Source of the DNA: Psychrobacter immobilis
GTDB taxonomy: Bacteria > Pseudomonadota > Gammaproteobacteria > Pseudomonadales > Moraxellaceae
DNA: 64,000 nucleotides
Reading direction: 5' to 3'
Assembly: GCA_904846265.1 (NCBI GenBank)
Contig: CAJHAA010000001.1
Location: 124,001-188,000, forward strand
Position 1 is the stretch's first letter, and every line of letters starts with the position of its first letter. Positions 39,236 through 48,553 of this stretch are shown here, one piece after another. Position numbers and translations under genes: made by a program. Below the pieces are notes generated by a model, which saw nothing but the letters and a program-made list of their open reading frames with translations, made no database searches and was not told the origin of the DNA.

Positions 39236-39818
39236 GAGAATCCTTGGTAAGTATAAGTTGCTGTAAATTCAGCAAGCTTGATGCATACCACTGATAACCG
39301 TTCACCACGCTGCCTTTATTAAAGAATTACCGGACCACATGTAAGTGTCGATAATCAGAAGCCAAGTCAATAAAGCTTAGAGCCTCTACAATAAATGCGT
39401 TCGTGCTGTCTGACGTATTTTGGTGGTAGTGCCGAGTGTCTCATCCTTGTTTGATATAAGCGTATTATTAATGCTTTGTCCAAAGCAAATAATCGCGAAT
39501 AACAACCAATTTAAACCATATTTATGGTTCGGTAGATAAGATATGAGTCAAAAATAACTGCTATTTTCATGACAGGTTATTCAAGTACACAAAATCATCG
39601 GCAACAATTACTTATGGTCATCCTAGACCCAAAATCGCAGGCGATGTTATCAATCTCATAATTCACGAAAGCCTAAGCTAACGTGGCGACGCAGTATAGC
39701 ACAATAAAATATTATATGTAGCTATTTATTAAATTTCTCGGTAAATAAAGCAAATTTGCTTATAGAAGTACGCGTTCAATATGCTGAGTAATAAGACAAT
39801 CAGCAGTATTATTGGCGG
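39236..39818. promoter_or_regulatory. long upstream region of the DEAD-box helicase gene
   Basis: 583 bases with no convincing gene on either strand. Helicase genes of cold-adapted bacteria often have long structured leaders, and the size fits, but no cold-shock box could be assigned by eye. The far end also serves as the 3' flank of the DUF1176 gene. Confidence 0.4.
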
Positions 39819-40901
39819 CTATCGCACCATTTTAACTTCGGTGACATACGTCGGCAATTGCCAAGCACCGCCCGCTTCAATCATACGGCAAAGCCCTGTG
39901 GTGCTTTCATGGCTTTTTTCAAATGCCTTGCCTGTCCATACCCAATCAGTCTTGGTTAAACAATCACCGATGCCGCGACCTTTTTGTACGGAAGTGATTT
40001 TACCCTTATCATAGCCAGTGGCGTTGGTGGTTACCAATGTTGGTTTATAAGGTTTACTGTCATTGATGACCCAGATGCCTGCACCAGTATTATAAGCACC
40101 TGTCCAGCAGTCATGTTGTGCCAAGAGCTGTGAGCCATTCAGTCGGCTCACACGCCATGGTGATTTATCTGATAGATTGGGACAGTCACTATCCGCATCT
40201 TTCATTGTACTTTTCATCAGCGCCGCTAGCTGCGACGATTTCATCACAAACTTTCTATTGTCGCTAGCGACGGCTTTCGGATTGGGCGCCACAAAGCGCA
40301 GTTTTGGTGCAGGTTTAGATGGCAATACAGTGCTATTTGATTTGGCGGCACCATCAGTATTGACAAAGGCAGATGACGTCCCTACTCGACCTTGGGCTTC
40401 ATCTGCTTTGAGCATGACGGCGCTAGCCCCTTTATCAGAGAGTTGCCAGCGTGAGTTACGTAGCACTAGCTCAATTTTGCTTGACTTAGTCAGCGCCTCT
40501 AGTAGCGCTGCGACTTGTGTTGGGGTCAGATCAGCATTGCCTGCTGCAGTTGAAAACGGCTTGGTTTCGCCATAGTCTCTACCATTGATGAACAATGATA
40601 TACGATGACGATTGCCAAGTTGCATCAAGGCTTTAGATGAGCTTTCTTTAGCACCGCCCAGCTTCACTTTGCCATCCACACCAGCATTTGCGCCTGCACG
40701 GCGTATGAGCAATACCGATATAGGAAATTCGCTATTGTTTTCTGCTTGATAGCCTGCCAGCCGGCACGTACGGGTATTGTCGCAGACTACCTGCCAGTCT
40801 TGATTGGTAAATTCAATGCCATTGCTGGCCATCGTCGCTGTACTAAATAAAGCTGCGCTGATAGCAGCAAACATAGGTAATCGTATTTTATTTTTTATCA
40901 T
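39819..40901 (-). CDS. DUF1176-family periplasmic protein
   Basis: A 360-residue protein starting MIKNKIRLPMFAAISAALFS, a signal peptide with likely cleavage after TMA. The mature part resembles the DUF1176 family: NQDWQVVCDNTRTCRLAGYQ near its start, two similar mid-section segments about amide-like small domains, and a C-terminal GRGIGDCLTKTDWVWTGKAF followed by TGLCRMIEAGGAW. Six cysteines suggest disulfides. The open frame extends to 41096, but the extra 65 residues are charged and would bury the signal peptide, so the internal ATG at 40899-40901 is preferred although its ribosome site is weak. Function of the family is unknown. Confidence 0.75.
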   Translation of the reverse strand: MIKNKIRLPMFAAISAALFSTATMASNGIEFTNQDWQVVCDNTRTCRLAGYQAENNSEFPISVLLIRRAGANAGVDGKVKLGGAKESSSKALMQLGNRHRISLFINGRDYGETKPFSTAAGNADLTPTQVAALLEALTKSSKIELVLRNSRWQLSDKGASAVMLKADEAQGRVGTSSAFVNTDGAAKSNSTVLPSKPAPKLRFVAPNPKAVASDNRKFVMKSSQLAALMKSTMKDADSDCPNLSDKSPWRVSRLNGSQLLAQHDCWTGAYNTGAGIWVINDSKPYKPTLVTTNATGYDKGKITSVQKGRGIGDCLTKTDWVWTGKAFEKSHESTTGLCRMIEAGGAWQLPTYVTEVKMVR

Positions 40902-41455
40902 CAATAAGAGTATCTTTTTTATTTTTTTAGGATGGGTGGTTAAGTTGGCTTTGTATTGCAATATTGAGTATCGATCAGCATCTATCTGTTGATCGTTATA
41001 AATGGCGCTGAGCTTAGTATTAATAACTTTTAATTCGCTAGCCATCGCCTGTCGTGAGAAGTTGATCCGTTTACGGTTATCATCCTTCATAATCATTATC
41101 CATCAATATAGTCAAAATTATTTCAATCAAATATGCTGTCTGATTTACTCAGTCTATTATAATAAGTGGCTCTATTCGCCTTGCTGGTATCCCAATAATA
41201 TTAAACCAATCAAATAAGCACTATAAATACCCGCTCATTAAGGTGTTATATGCTTGAGGTACTCAAGCTATCTTAACGTACTAAGGTTTCTATCTGTTGT
41301 ACTAATGTATCATTGTGTAAACAGGTAAGTATATCTCTATTTTAATATAACTATATATGAATATAGAATAGCAAGATGTCGGATAAAATCAAGGCTGATA
41401 AGCAAATAGCCTATCAGCCTTGTTGTTTTTATCAATGCGTCTGTTATCGATAGGT
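40902..41455. other. AT-rich spacer
   Basis: No gene supported. The first 195 bases could code for an N-terminal extension of the DUF1176 protein. The right side holds the terminator of the glutathione transferase gene at 41391-41421. Confidence 0.4.
41391..41421 (-). terminator. terminator after the glutathione transferase gene
   Basis: Arms AAGGCTGATA and TATCAGCCTT, ten pairs with an 11-base loop. The T run is better on the plus strand than on the minus strand, so its efficiency for this gene is uncertain. Confidence 0.6.
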
Positions 41456-42310
41456 TTAGTCAATAGGCTTTAATGACAGGTCTACGGCACGCTTAACGGC
41501 TGGACGTTCAGCAATTGCCTGTGCCCAGCGCTTCACATGCTTGTAGTCATCAACTTGCAGGAACTCGGCGGCATCATAGAGCTTTCCAAGCACCAATTGT
41601 CCATACCATGCCCAAATAATCATATCCGCAATATTATAATCGGCTTCGTTGTTGCCACACATATAAGTGCTGTCTTTTAGATGGGTATCCAACACATCGA
41701 GCTGGCGTTTGGTTTCCATGGTATAGCGGTTGATCGGGTACTCTAGCGGTTCAGGCGCATAAGCATAAAAATGTCCGAAGCCGCCACCTAAGAAAGGCGC
41801 ACTACCCATCTGCCACATGACCCAAGACAAACACTCTGCACGTGCTTTGCCAAGTGATAAAGGCATAAACTGGTCAAATTTTTCTGCCAGATACATCAAG
41901 ATAGCACCAGACTCAAATAGCGCTATCGGCTCGCCAGCTACATCAGCAGAATGATCAACCAAGGCTGGAATTTTTGAGTTAGGGTTTATGGCTACAAAGC
42001 CAGAACCAAACTGCTCTCCTTGAGAGATATCAATTTTATAGGCATCATATTCAGCACCTTTAATACCAATCTCGGCAAGCTCTTCTAACAGGATATTGAC
42101 CTTGACGCCATTTGGCGTATTCAACGAGTACAGCTGTAATGGCGCATCGCCTACTGGCAGCGCTTTCTCATAGCGAGCCCCCGCTGTTGGGCGATTGATA
42201 CTGGCAAACTTACCACCGTTTTCTTTGTCTTGCGTCCAAACCTTTGGCGGGACATATTTATCGTTCTGCCCATCGGTATGATTGCAAGCTTTGTTATTTT
42301 CCTGACTCAT
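41456..42310 (-). CDS. yghU: YghU-type glutathione S-transferase / disulfide reductase
   Basis: A 284-residue member of the Nu-class glutathione transferases. The long N-terminal arm YVPPKVWTQDKENGGKFASI, then NRPTAGARYEKALPVG, is characteristic of YghU. The thioredoxin-like domain contains LYSLNTPNGVKVNILLEELA with the Asn that binds glutathione in this class, and NPNSKIPALVD; the helical domain begins SGAILMYLAEKFD. Nu-class enzymes bind two glutathione molecules and reduce disulfides or peroxides in the cytoplasm. The gene stands alone, divergent from an efflux pump gene. Confidence 0.92.
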   Translation of the reverse strand: MSQENNKACNHTDGQNDKYVPPKVWTQDKENGGKFASINRPTAGARYEKALPVGDAPLQLYSLNTPNGVKVNILLEELAEIGIKGAEYDAYKIDISQGEQFGSGFVAINPNSKIPALVDHSADVAGEPIALFESGAILMYLAEKFDQFMPLSLGKARAECLSWVMWQMGSAPFLGGGFGHFYAYAPEPLEYPINRYTMETKRQLDVLDTHLKDSTYMCGNNEADYNIADMIIWAWYGQLVLGKLYDAAEFLQVDDYKHVKRWAQAIAERPAVKRAVDLSLKPID

Positions 42311-42665
42311 AATATATCCTCAGTTTATCTTTATCGTATTGTTGATGCTTCTACTTATATCGTCGGTAGTCAATTCAATCTCATATGATTGAGATGAGAT
42401 TGGCTGTATTGCTTATCTATTGGCTTAAGTCGTTAGCGAGGGTTTACTATAACGATAACCAACCCTGATATTAAAGTCCTCTCTTGTAAGCAGTGTTAAT
42501 ATTATTATCTCTAAACACAGAATTCTATAACCTCAACCGCCAGCCGTTACTTTGATTCCCTTTTATTATGATTGAGTCTTTCTTATACTACTCGGTTGGT
42601 ATAGCGAATTAGTCGTCAATAGACTATTTTGTTCATTTTATGATGGGATATCTAATGAGATTTAC
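42311..42665. other. divergent promoter region
   Basis: 355 bases between the divergent yghU and MFS genes, without a gene. It should hold both promoters. An inverted sequence near 42380-42405 (CAATCTCATATGATTGAGATGAGATTG) could be an operator; its arms CAATCTCAT and ATGAGATTG match perfectly. Confidence 0.45.
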
Positions 42666-44042
42666 ATGGTAACGCTAACCCCGACACAAGATAAATACTT
42701 GCCCTATGTGCTAGCGGTGGCGCTATTTATGCAAATTTTAGATGCCACTATTTTGAACACCTCATTGCCACAAATGGCACAGGCGCTGGGTGAGTCTCCA
42801 TTAAAAATGCAGTGGGCGGTGATCAGTTATGCGCTAACTTTGGCCATATTTATTCCCATCAGTGGTTTTTTGGCGGATAAATACGGCACGCGCCGAGTAT
42901 TTTTGGCAGCGATTATTATCTTTTGTATTGGCTCACTGCTATGTGCTGCGTCACCAACGTTGGATTTTTTGATTGGCTCACGGGTTATACAAGGCATTGG
43001 CGGGGCGATGATGACGCCTGTGGCTCGCTTAATATTGGTCAAATCCTACCCACGCAATAAGCTGCTGACCGTTATGAACTTTGCGGTAATTCCTGCTTTG
43101 GTAGCACCGCTAGTAGGACCGGTCTTAGGTGGCTATATCGTACAATATACCAGTTGGCATTGGATATTTTTGATCAATATACCGATGGGCATTTTTGGTT
43201 TTATCATGGGCAAAAAACTGGTTCCCGCACTATTTGAGGATACCAAGCGGCTTGATTGGACAGGATTTTTATTGTTTGCGGCAGCGGCTTGTGGGTTTAC
43301 GCTTGCTGTAGAATTCGGCTCACAGACTGGTCGAGGGTTTTATGGGTTGTTGCTTAGTTTGGTGGCCAGTTTATTGATAGGCGCTTATATCTGGCACGCC
43401 AAGCGTCGTCAAGCACCGTTGTTCCCCTTGAGTTTGTTTGACATTCGCACCTTTCGTATTGGCATCACTGGTAACCTATTCACGCGCTTAGGTATTAGCG
43501 CTGTACCGTTTTTGCTGCCGCTGTTGCTGCAAGTGGTGTTTGAATACTCACCGTCGCAGGCAGGTTGGCTACTTGCGCCCATCGCAGTCGGTGCTATCGG
43601 GATTAAACCCTGGGTCAGTAAAATTATTCAGCGTCATACTTATCGCAAAGTGCTGGTCTTCAACACGTTTTTGATGGGCACGCTCATCATTGTGTTGGCA
43701 CAGTTTACCGATGCCTCACAGTGGTTATGGTTTATCCCTATTTTGACCATAATGGGCGCTTGTAATTCTATGCAATTCAGCGCGATGAATACGATTACTA
43801 TCGGTGATTTAGAAGGTGCTCAAACCAGTAGCGGCAATAGCTTAATGGCGGTCAATCAGCAGTTAGCAATTAGTTTCGGTATTGCTTTTGGGGCAGCGGT
43901 ACTGACGCTGTTACGTGAACGCCTACAAATGGATACGCTGACAGCGTTTCAAACCACCTATTGGATACTTGGGATCTTAACCATTCTCTCGGGGCTGTAC
44001 TTCTTACGACTTAAACCTGAAGATGGGCGCGGCTTATACTGA
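42666..44042 (+). CDS. DHA2-family (MdtD/EmrB-like) MFS efflux transporter
   Basis: A 458-residue proton-driven drug exporter with about fourteen hydrophobic segments. The DHA2 features are seen: LDATILNTSLPQMAQ in helix 1, the loop 2-3 motif GFLADKYGTRRVFL, and the motif C-like stretch AVIPALVAPLVGPVLGGYI in helix 5. The sequence WHWIFLINIPMG is a further DHA2 landmark. It resembles MdtD among known members. Substrate unknown. It is divergent from yghU and followed by a bidirectional terminator. Confidence 0.88.
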   Translation: MVTLTPTQDKYLPYVLAVALFMQILDATILNTSLPQMAQALGESPLKMQWAVISYALTLAIFIPISGFLADKYGTRRVFLAAIIIFCIGSLLCAASPTLDFLIGSRVIQGIGGAMMTPVARLILVKSYPRNKLLTVMNFAVIPALVAPLVGPVLGGYIVQYTSWHWIFLINIPMGIFGFIMGKKLVPALFEDTKRLDWTGFLLFAAAACGFTLAVEFGSQTGRGFYGLLLSLVASLLIGAYIWHAKRRQAPLFPLSLFDIRTFRIGITGNLFTRLGISAVPFLLPLLLQVVFEYSPSQAGWLLAPIAVGAIGIKPWVSKIIQRHTYRKVLVFNTFLMGTLIIVLAQFTDASQWLWFIPILTIMGACNSMQFSAMNTITIGDLEGAQTSSGNSLMAVNQQLAISFGIAFGAAVLTLLRERLQMDTLTAFQTTYWILGILTILSGLYFLRLKPEDGRGLY

Positions 44043-44143
44043 GCCGCTGATATTTAGATTTTGAATAAAGAGTTTGAAAAATATTGATTAAGCTTTGATT
44101 TTGTCAGCAGTGCAGATAGCACGCATTGTCAAATATGAGACAT

Positions 44144-44195
44144 AAAAATGCCAGCATGTGAGTGATTATAAACCACACGACGCGCTGGCATTTTT
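44144..44195. terminator. bidirectional terminator
   Basis: Arms AAAAATGCCAGC (44144-44155) and GCTGGCATTTTT (44184-44195), twelve pairs. It separates the efflux gene (plus) and the convergent bacterioferritin operon (minus). Confidence 0.82.
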
Positions 44196-44232
44196 AGAGC
44201 ATAGTACGATTCATTGCATCAATAATGAACCA

Positions 44233-44712
44233 TTAAGGCGCGTCATCATCCATTTGTGATTGGGTATAGCGCTCAACCCCAATGCTTTCGATCAAGTCTT
44301 CTTGAGTCTCTAACCAGTCTTGATACTCTTCATTACCATCTTTTAGCGTCACCAATAGCTGGCGCGACACATAGTCAGACTTTGTTTCACATAGAGTAAT
44401 GGCATCGGTAATGATATCGAATTTTTGTTTTTCTAGGCGCAAATTGCATTCGATAATTTCTGGCACATCTTCACCGATGAACATCTTGCCATAATCTTGC
44501 AAATTTGGTAAACCGCCTAGCAATAAAATCCGAGCAATCAGCTCATCAGACCATTTCATCTCAGCGATGGATTGTTTGTAGAAACTTTCATTAAGGGCTT
44601 CTAATCCCCAATGGCGCGCAATGCGCGCATGTAAAAAGTACTGGTTGATGGCAATCAGTGACTGTCCGAGCACTTTATTTAAAGCGCGAATAACCTCTTT
44701 ATCCCCTTTCAT
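44233..44712 (-). CDS. bacterioferritin, heme-type subunit lacking ferroxidase residues
   Basis: A 159-residue bacterioferritin aligned by eye without gaps to E. coli Bfr numbering. The heme ligand Met52 is present (IAEMKW). Four of the six ferroxidase ligands are changed: Glu18 to Ser, His54 to Trp, Glu127 to Asn and His130 to Tyr, leaving Glu51 and Glu94. It should bind heme at subunit interfaces but be unable to oxidise Fe2+ itself. The adjacent second gene has the opposite set. ATG 44710-44712 follows GGGAGAGA; the six-codon extension is not needed. It lies 68 bases downstream of the partner gene on the same strand. Confidence 0.88.
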   Translation of the reverse strand: MKGDKEVIRALNKVLGQSLIAINQYFLHARIARHWGLEALNESFYKQSIAEMKWSDELIARILLLGGLPNLQDYGKMFIGEDVPEIIECNLRLEKQKFDIITDAITLCETKSDYVSRQLLVTLKDGNEEYQDWLETQEDLIESIGVERYTQSQMDDDAP

Positions 44713-44779
44713 TATCTCTCTCCCTTGCATGTCGTTATTTATACTAAATACTATGGTTATTGTTCATATCTTCGTGACA

Positions 44780-45268
44780 TTAAACAAGATTGGGAGTGAC
44801 TTCAGCCATTTGGCTTTGCAGATAATTGGGCAGACTAATCATATCAATTAAGCGCAACTGTTGCTCAAGCCAATGCGCATGATCTTCTTCAGTGTCTTTT
44901 AGCTGTTCTACCAACATCTCACGCGTGACATAATCGCGCTCTGCTTCACAGAGAGCAATACCGTCTTTTAAGTGCTGTTGTACTTGATACTCTAGCTCAA
45001 GGTCAAGTTGCAGCATTTCAGGAACTGTCGCGCCGATATTGATGGCATTTACCGTCATTTTCGGCGTGCCGCTCAGCATTAGGATACGGCGAATAATAGA
45101 TTGGGCATGTAGCGTCTCATCTGCCATCTCATGATGGATACGGTCGTACAATTTGCCATAATGCCACTCAGCATACATTTCTGAGTGAATAAAATACTGG
45201 TCACGGGCAGCAAGCTCACCGCCTAACAAAAAATTCAAATAATCAATGACTTTTGGGCTACCTATCAT
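44780..45268 (-). CDS. bacterioferritin, ferroxidase-type subunit lacking heme Met
   Basis: A 162-residue bacterioferritin. The ferroxidase residues Glu18, Glu51, His54, the Glu93 equivalent of Glu94, Glu127 and His130 are all present (GGELAA, ADETLHAQ, TEEDHAHWLE). The heme-ligand methionine at position 52 is replaced by Thr. The protein should oxidise Fe2+ and, with its heme-binding neighbour, build a mixed 24-subunit iron store. Paired genes of this kind are known from Neisseria, Magnetospirillum and others. It is the first gene of the pair; a Fur-like box lies about 190 bases upstream. Confidence 0.9.
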   Translation of the reverse strand: MIGSPKVIDYLNFLLGGELAARDQYFIHSEMYAEWHYGKLYDRIHHEMADETLHAQSIIRRILMLSGTPKMTVNAINIGATVPEMLQLDLELEYQVQQHLKDGIALCEAERDYVTREMLVEQLKDTEEDHAHWLEQQLRLIDMISLPNYLQSQMAEVTPNLV

Positions 45269-45704
45269 AACCTATACTCCCCTATTTATATTTTACAGAT
45301 CACCATACATTCATAATTATCCATATAAGGATAGTACTATTGGTAAACTGATCAGTAAAGATCAAAATCAACAAAACGTCTTACAACGTGAGACAGATAT
45401 AGTAGCATATAGGCTCTATACAGCTTGTAATGTTATGAACTAAGAATAAGATGCTAATTGAGAATCATAATTAGCTAGCTTTAGTAACCACTGGTTTATC
45501 GCAACAATGGCTGCTAATGATGCTCAATATCATTGTAGTAGGTGTATAGGTAAAGTTATATGGACGCTCGCAACTTACCCTTTATGTATAATGATCAAAG
45601 GATAAGTGCGGAATATTGAATGTATGTGGTATCGAGGCGTACTAGTGATATTGGTGTAATGAGGTGATGAATAGCTGGGTAGTAAATCTCTGGTTTGATA
45701 ATGC
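45269..45704. other. spacer upstream of the bacterioferritin pair
   Basis: 436 bases with no gene. It holds a Fur-like box at 45459-45473 and otherwise AT-rich sequence. An insertion or loss between bfd and the bacterioferritin genes is possible, but no remnant was recognised. Confidence 0.4.
45459..45473 (-). promoter_or_regulatory. possible Fur box upstream of bacterioferritin genes
   Basis: TGAGAATCATAATTA matches 11 of 14 informative positions of the 7-1-7 Fur consensus. It is palindromic and lies upstream of an iron-storage operon. Confidence 0.5.
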
Positions 45705-45896
45705 TTAAACAGCGTAAGCCAAGACATCGAGTCTAGCATGATGCTCATCTAGGTAATCGTTAACCATCGGTTCGCAGCAGCCACAGCAAGTCGCAACATC
45801 GAGGGTATCTTTTAGACCGTCAAGGGTATCAATACCTGAAGCAATGGCTGCTTTGATTTGCTTTTCTTTTACGTCATTACAGATGCATACGTACAT
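45705..45896 (-). CDS. bfd: bacterioferritin-associated ferredoxin
   Basis: A 63-residue [2Fe-2S] protein that reduces the iron core of bacterioferritin for release. It has the Bfd cysteine pattern: Cys4 and Cys6 in MYVCICNDV, and Cys38 and Cys41 within TCCGCCEP. Cys37 and Cys40 are extra. Bfd proteins bind the Bfr surface above the heme, so it should pair with the heme-type subunit encoded nearby. A Fur box upstream at 46033-46051 fits derepression in iron starvation, when stored iron is needed. It is divergent from an ArsR gene. Confidence 0.9.
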   Translation of the reverse strand: MYVCICNDVKEKQIKAAIASGIDTLDGLKDTLDVATCCGCCEPMVNDYLDEHHARLDVLAYAV

Positions 45897-46274
45897 GGTC
45901 TGGCTCCTCTGAATACCGCTATTCGGTAACTGCTTTTATTGCTCATAAATTTAGTGCATTGATGATAAAAATGGTGAGTAGAGTGTCTGTCTTGATATTC
46001 ACGGTCATTTTTATAGCTTGATGTATAATAACGATAACTATTATCATTTGCAATAGCATTTGATATATTATTGGTATAAAAGTCCAGTCATCAAAGTAGA
46101 GTTATATTGCACACAGTTAATTGATGTAAGTGAATATAAGCGTGCGTGTAACCGAATATGATGAAAGGTAGTAAATTAACGACGAACTGTAATTTAGCCC
46201 ATTTTTTAATCGATTTTGTAGATAACTGCTGTTATATTGAACCCCTATTAACAAAGCCCAATTGGAATTGTTCT
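45897..46274. other. bfd-arsR divergent promoter region
   Basis: 378 bases without a gene. The only clear element is the Fur box at 46033-46051. An open stretch from 46158 in the arsR frame has no ribosome site and is regarded as leader sequence. Confidence 0.45.
46033..46051 (-). promoter_or_regulatory. Fur box between bfd and arsR
   Basis: GATAACTATTATCATTTGC is a good match to the 19-base Fur consensus GATAATGATTATCATTATC. It could control bfd, the ArsR gene, or both. Confidence 0.78.
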
Positions 46275-46604
46275 ATGTCTGATAATAATTTTACGATACG
46301 ACCTATCGAGTTATTTAAAGTCTTATCTGACCCGACGCGCTTAAAAATATTTCAAATTCTATTTAACAAAGAATCGCGCTGTGTTGGTGAGTTGGTAGAA
46401 ATACTAGATCAACCACAGCCAACGATATCGCGTCATTTGAACCATTTAAAGAAACTCGGTATTTTAAGCTGTGTTCGCGACGGTACGTGGATGTGGTATG
46501 AAGTCGCTGACGACTTGCCAGAATGGTGCCAAGAGATTTTGGATATTACTTATAAGCAAATATCTAGCAAAGATATCGATATGTCCAAGCCTGCTGAGAT
46601 ATGA
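46275..46604 (+). CDS. ArsR-family winged-helix regulator
   Basis: A 109-residue ArsR/SmtB-type repressor. The fold is clear: LSDPTRLKIFQILF, the recognition helix QPTISRHLNHLKKLGIL, and the wing CVRDGTWMWYEV. The usual metal motif ELCVCDL is replaced by SRCVGELVEI, with a single cysteine, so classic As(III) sensing is doubtful. The ATG at 46275 has GGAA about nine bases upstream; the extension to 46158 adds unrelated residues. No arsenic genes are near. It shares a Fur-boxed intergenic region with bfd. Confidence 0.88.
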   Translation: MSDNNFTIRPIELFKVLSDPTRLKIFQILFNKESRCVGELVEILDQPQPTISRHLNHLKKLGILSCVRDGTWMWYEVADDLPEWCQEILDITYKQISSKDIDMSKPAEI

Positions 46605-46687
46605 TAACTATCTAGCATTATTGCTATCAACATTTGATCTCAATAACGCTAGATACCAAATGAAATTGAGACCTGCTTTAACCTATA

Positions 46688-46720
46688 AAAAAAAGACCTA
46701 CAATAAATAGGTCTTTTTTT
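46688..46720. terminator. bidirectional terminator
   Basis: Arms AAAAAAAGACCTA and TAGGTCTTTTTTT with a seven-base loop, between the convergent arsR and cysA genes. Confidence 0.85.
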
Positions 46721-46754
46721 ATGGGTTATAACAGAAGAACTGCACCAAATTTCA

Positions 46755-47477
46755 CTATGCTAAGTCTAAAAAATCACTGATAAACGCATTGGCTGGCTGG
46801 TGTATCAGCTCCTCCGATGTGCCTACCTGCTCTACCCGCCCTTGATTCATGACCACGATCTCATCTGAGACGGCGCGGGCTTCTTCTTGATCGTGAGTGA
46901 CCATGATACTGGTAATACCAAGCTCATGGTGGATGTTCTTTAACCACGTGCGCAGCTCTTTACGTACCTTGGCATCGAGGGCACCAAAAGGCTCATCGAG
47001 CAACAATAACTTCGGCTTCACTGCTAAGGCACGAGCCAGCGCAATCCGTTGACGCTGACCGCCTGATAATTGATGCGGATAAGCATTGGCCACTTGTGGC
47101 AGCTGCACCAAGTCTAATAGCTCGGCAACGCGCTTATTGATATCTGCCTTACTCGGTCGCTCATTCTTTGGTAACAAGGTCAGTCCAAAGGCGACATTAT
47201 CGGCGATATTTTTATGACGAAACAATGCGTAATGCTGAAACATAAAGCCAATATGGCGCTTTTGTACTGGCGTATTGGTCACATCCATCTCATCAAACAA
47301 TATCTGCCCTGAGTCAGCATACTCTAAGCCGGCGATAATGCGTAGCAACGTCGTTTTGCCACAGCCTGATGGTCCCAGTAAAGTGGTCAGCTTGCCAGTC
47401 GGCACGGTGATATTGATATTATCTAAGGCGGTAAACTGACCGAATTTTTTATTAACGTTGCGAATCTCGATGCTCAT
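46755..47477 (-). CDS. cysA: sulfate/thiosulfate ABC transporter ATPase, short form
   Basis: A 240-residue ATPase of the sulfate importer. Walker [10 protein letters not shown] (about 33-41), signature LSGGQRQR, Walker [13 protein letters not shown] and the H-loop VTHDQ are complete. E. coli CysA has about 365 residues; the C-terminal regulatory (TOBE-like) domain is absent here, and the frame ends cleanly after [10 protein letters not shown], so this looks like a natural short form, not a frameshift. It is the last gene of the sbp-cysT-cysW-cysA group, 119 bases after cysW. Confidence 0.9.
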   Translation of the reverse strand: MSIEIRNVNKKFGQFTALDNINITVPTGKLTTLLGPSGCGKTTLLRIIAGLEYADSGQILFDEMDVTNTPVQKRHIGFMFQHYALFRHKNIADNVAFGLTLLPKNERPSKADINKRVAELLDLVQLPQVANAYPHQLSGGQRQRIALARALAVKPKLLLLDEPFGALDAKVRKELRTWLKNIHHELGITSIMVTHDQEEARAVSDEIVVMNQGRVEQVGTSEELIHQPANAFISDFLDLA

Positions 47478-47596
47478 AATGGGTTCTCTTATTATATCTT
47501 TGGTATCGTGGCAGATTTTTTGGTTACCGCATTTATATTATTAAATTAAATCTAATGCCAGCCTTTGTTCAGACCAAGTGTAGATAATCTTGCTTA

Positions 47597-48553
47597 TCAT
47601 TTATCCGAACTTTCAGCGGTTGTTGCATCAGTAGTATTGGTAGCCTTAGTAGCGTTGGCACTTACCAGTAACTCAGGCACACTTGCCAGCCGTTCGGACT
47701 TGGCAAATTTGCGCTCTTGTAGCTTAGTCATGACTTGTTGAATAAGCAACGTCACCAATGCCAATGCAGCTAGTAGGCTCGATAAGGCAAAAGCGGCGGT
47801 AAAGTTATAATCATTGTAAGCAATCTCAACCAGTAGTGGCATGGTATTGGTCTCGCCGCGAATATGACCAGATACCACACTCACCGCCCCAAACTCACCC
47901 ATTGCCCGCGCATTGGTCAAAATCAAACCATAGAGTAGTGCCCATTTGATATTCGGTAGTGTCACATGCCAAAACGTCTGCCAACCAGTTGCGCCCAAGG
48001 TCAATGCCGCTTGCTCTTCAGAGTCGCCTTGCGTCTGCATCAGCGGTATCAGTTCACGTGCTACAAAAGGAAAAGTAACAAACAGTGTCGCCAATACAAT
48101 ACCTGGAACCGCATAAATAACTTGGAATCCCATACTTTCAAGCCAGCCGCCAATGGTGGAATTGAGTCCGAATAGTAAAACAAACATCAAACCTGCAACG
48201 ACGGGTGATACTGAAAATGGCAGATCAAGCAAAGTGGTGACCAGCTGCTTACCTTTAAACTGATAGCGCGTCACTAACCATGCGATTGCGATACCCATTA
48301 CCATATTAATCGGCAAGACGATAGCCGCGGTAATTAACGTCAGTTTAATGGCTTGCAGGGCTTCTGGATCAACCAGCGAGGCAATATACAACTGCCAGCC
48401 ACCTTTAAAAGCTTCATAGAACACAGCCAGTAAAGGAATGACCAACATGATGACCATAAATAGCACTGCGATGACGATAAAGGTAAGGCGTATCCATGGC
48501 GTATCTTTAGTCGCTGCGTTGCTTTGGTAGTCGTAGCTATTAGATATTTGCAT
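47597..48553 (-). CDS. cysW: sulfate ABC transporter permease CysW
   Basis: A 318-residue inner-membrane permease with six hydrophobic segments and the ABC-coupling EAA loop (EEQAALTLGATGWQTFWHVT, then LPNIKWALLYG). GEFGAVSVVSGHIRGETNTM is the CysW-specific stretch. The ATG at 48551-48553 overlaps the cysT stop by one base (TAATG pattern), which fixes the start; the 11-codon extension is rejected. The C-terminal 30 residues are Thr/Ala-rich and probably disordered. Confidence 0.93.
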   Translation of the reverse strand: MQISNSYDYQSNAATKDTPWIRLTFIVIAVLFMVIMLVIPLLAVFYEAFKGGWQLYIASLVDPEALQAIKLTLITAAIVLPINMVMGIAIAWLVTRYQFKGKQLVTTLLDLPFSVSPVVAGLMFVLLFGLNSTIGGWLESMGFQVIYAVPGIVLATLFVTFPFVARELIPLMQTQGDSEEQAALTLGATGWQTFWHVTLPNIKWALLYGLILTNARAMGEFGAVSVVSGHIRGETNTMPLLVEIAYNDYNFTAAFALSSLLAALALVTLLIQQVMTKLQERKFAKSERLASVPELLVSANATKATNTTDATTAESSDK

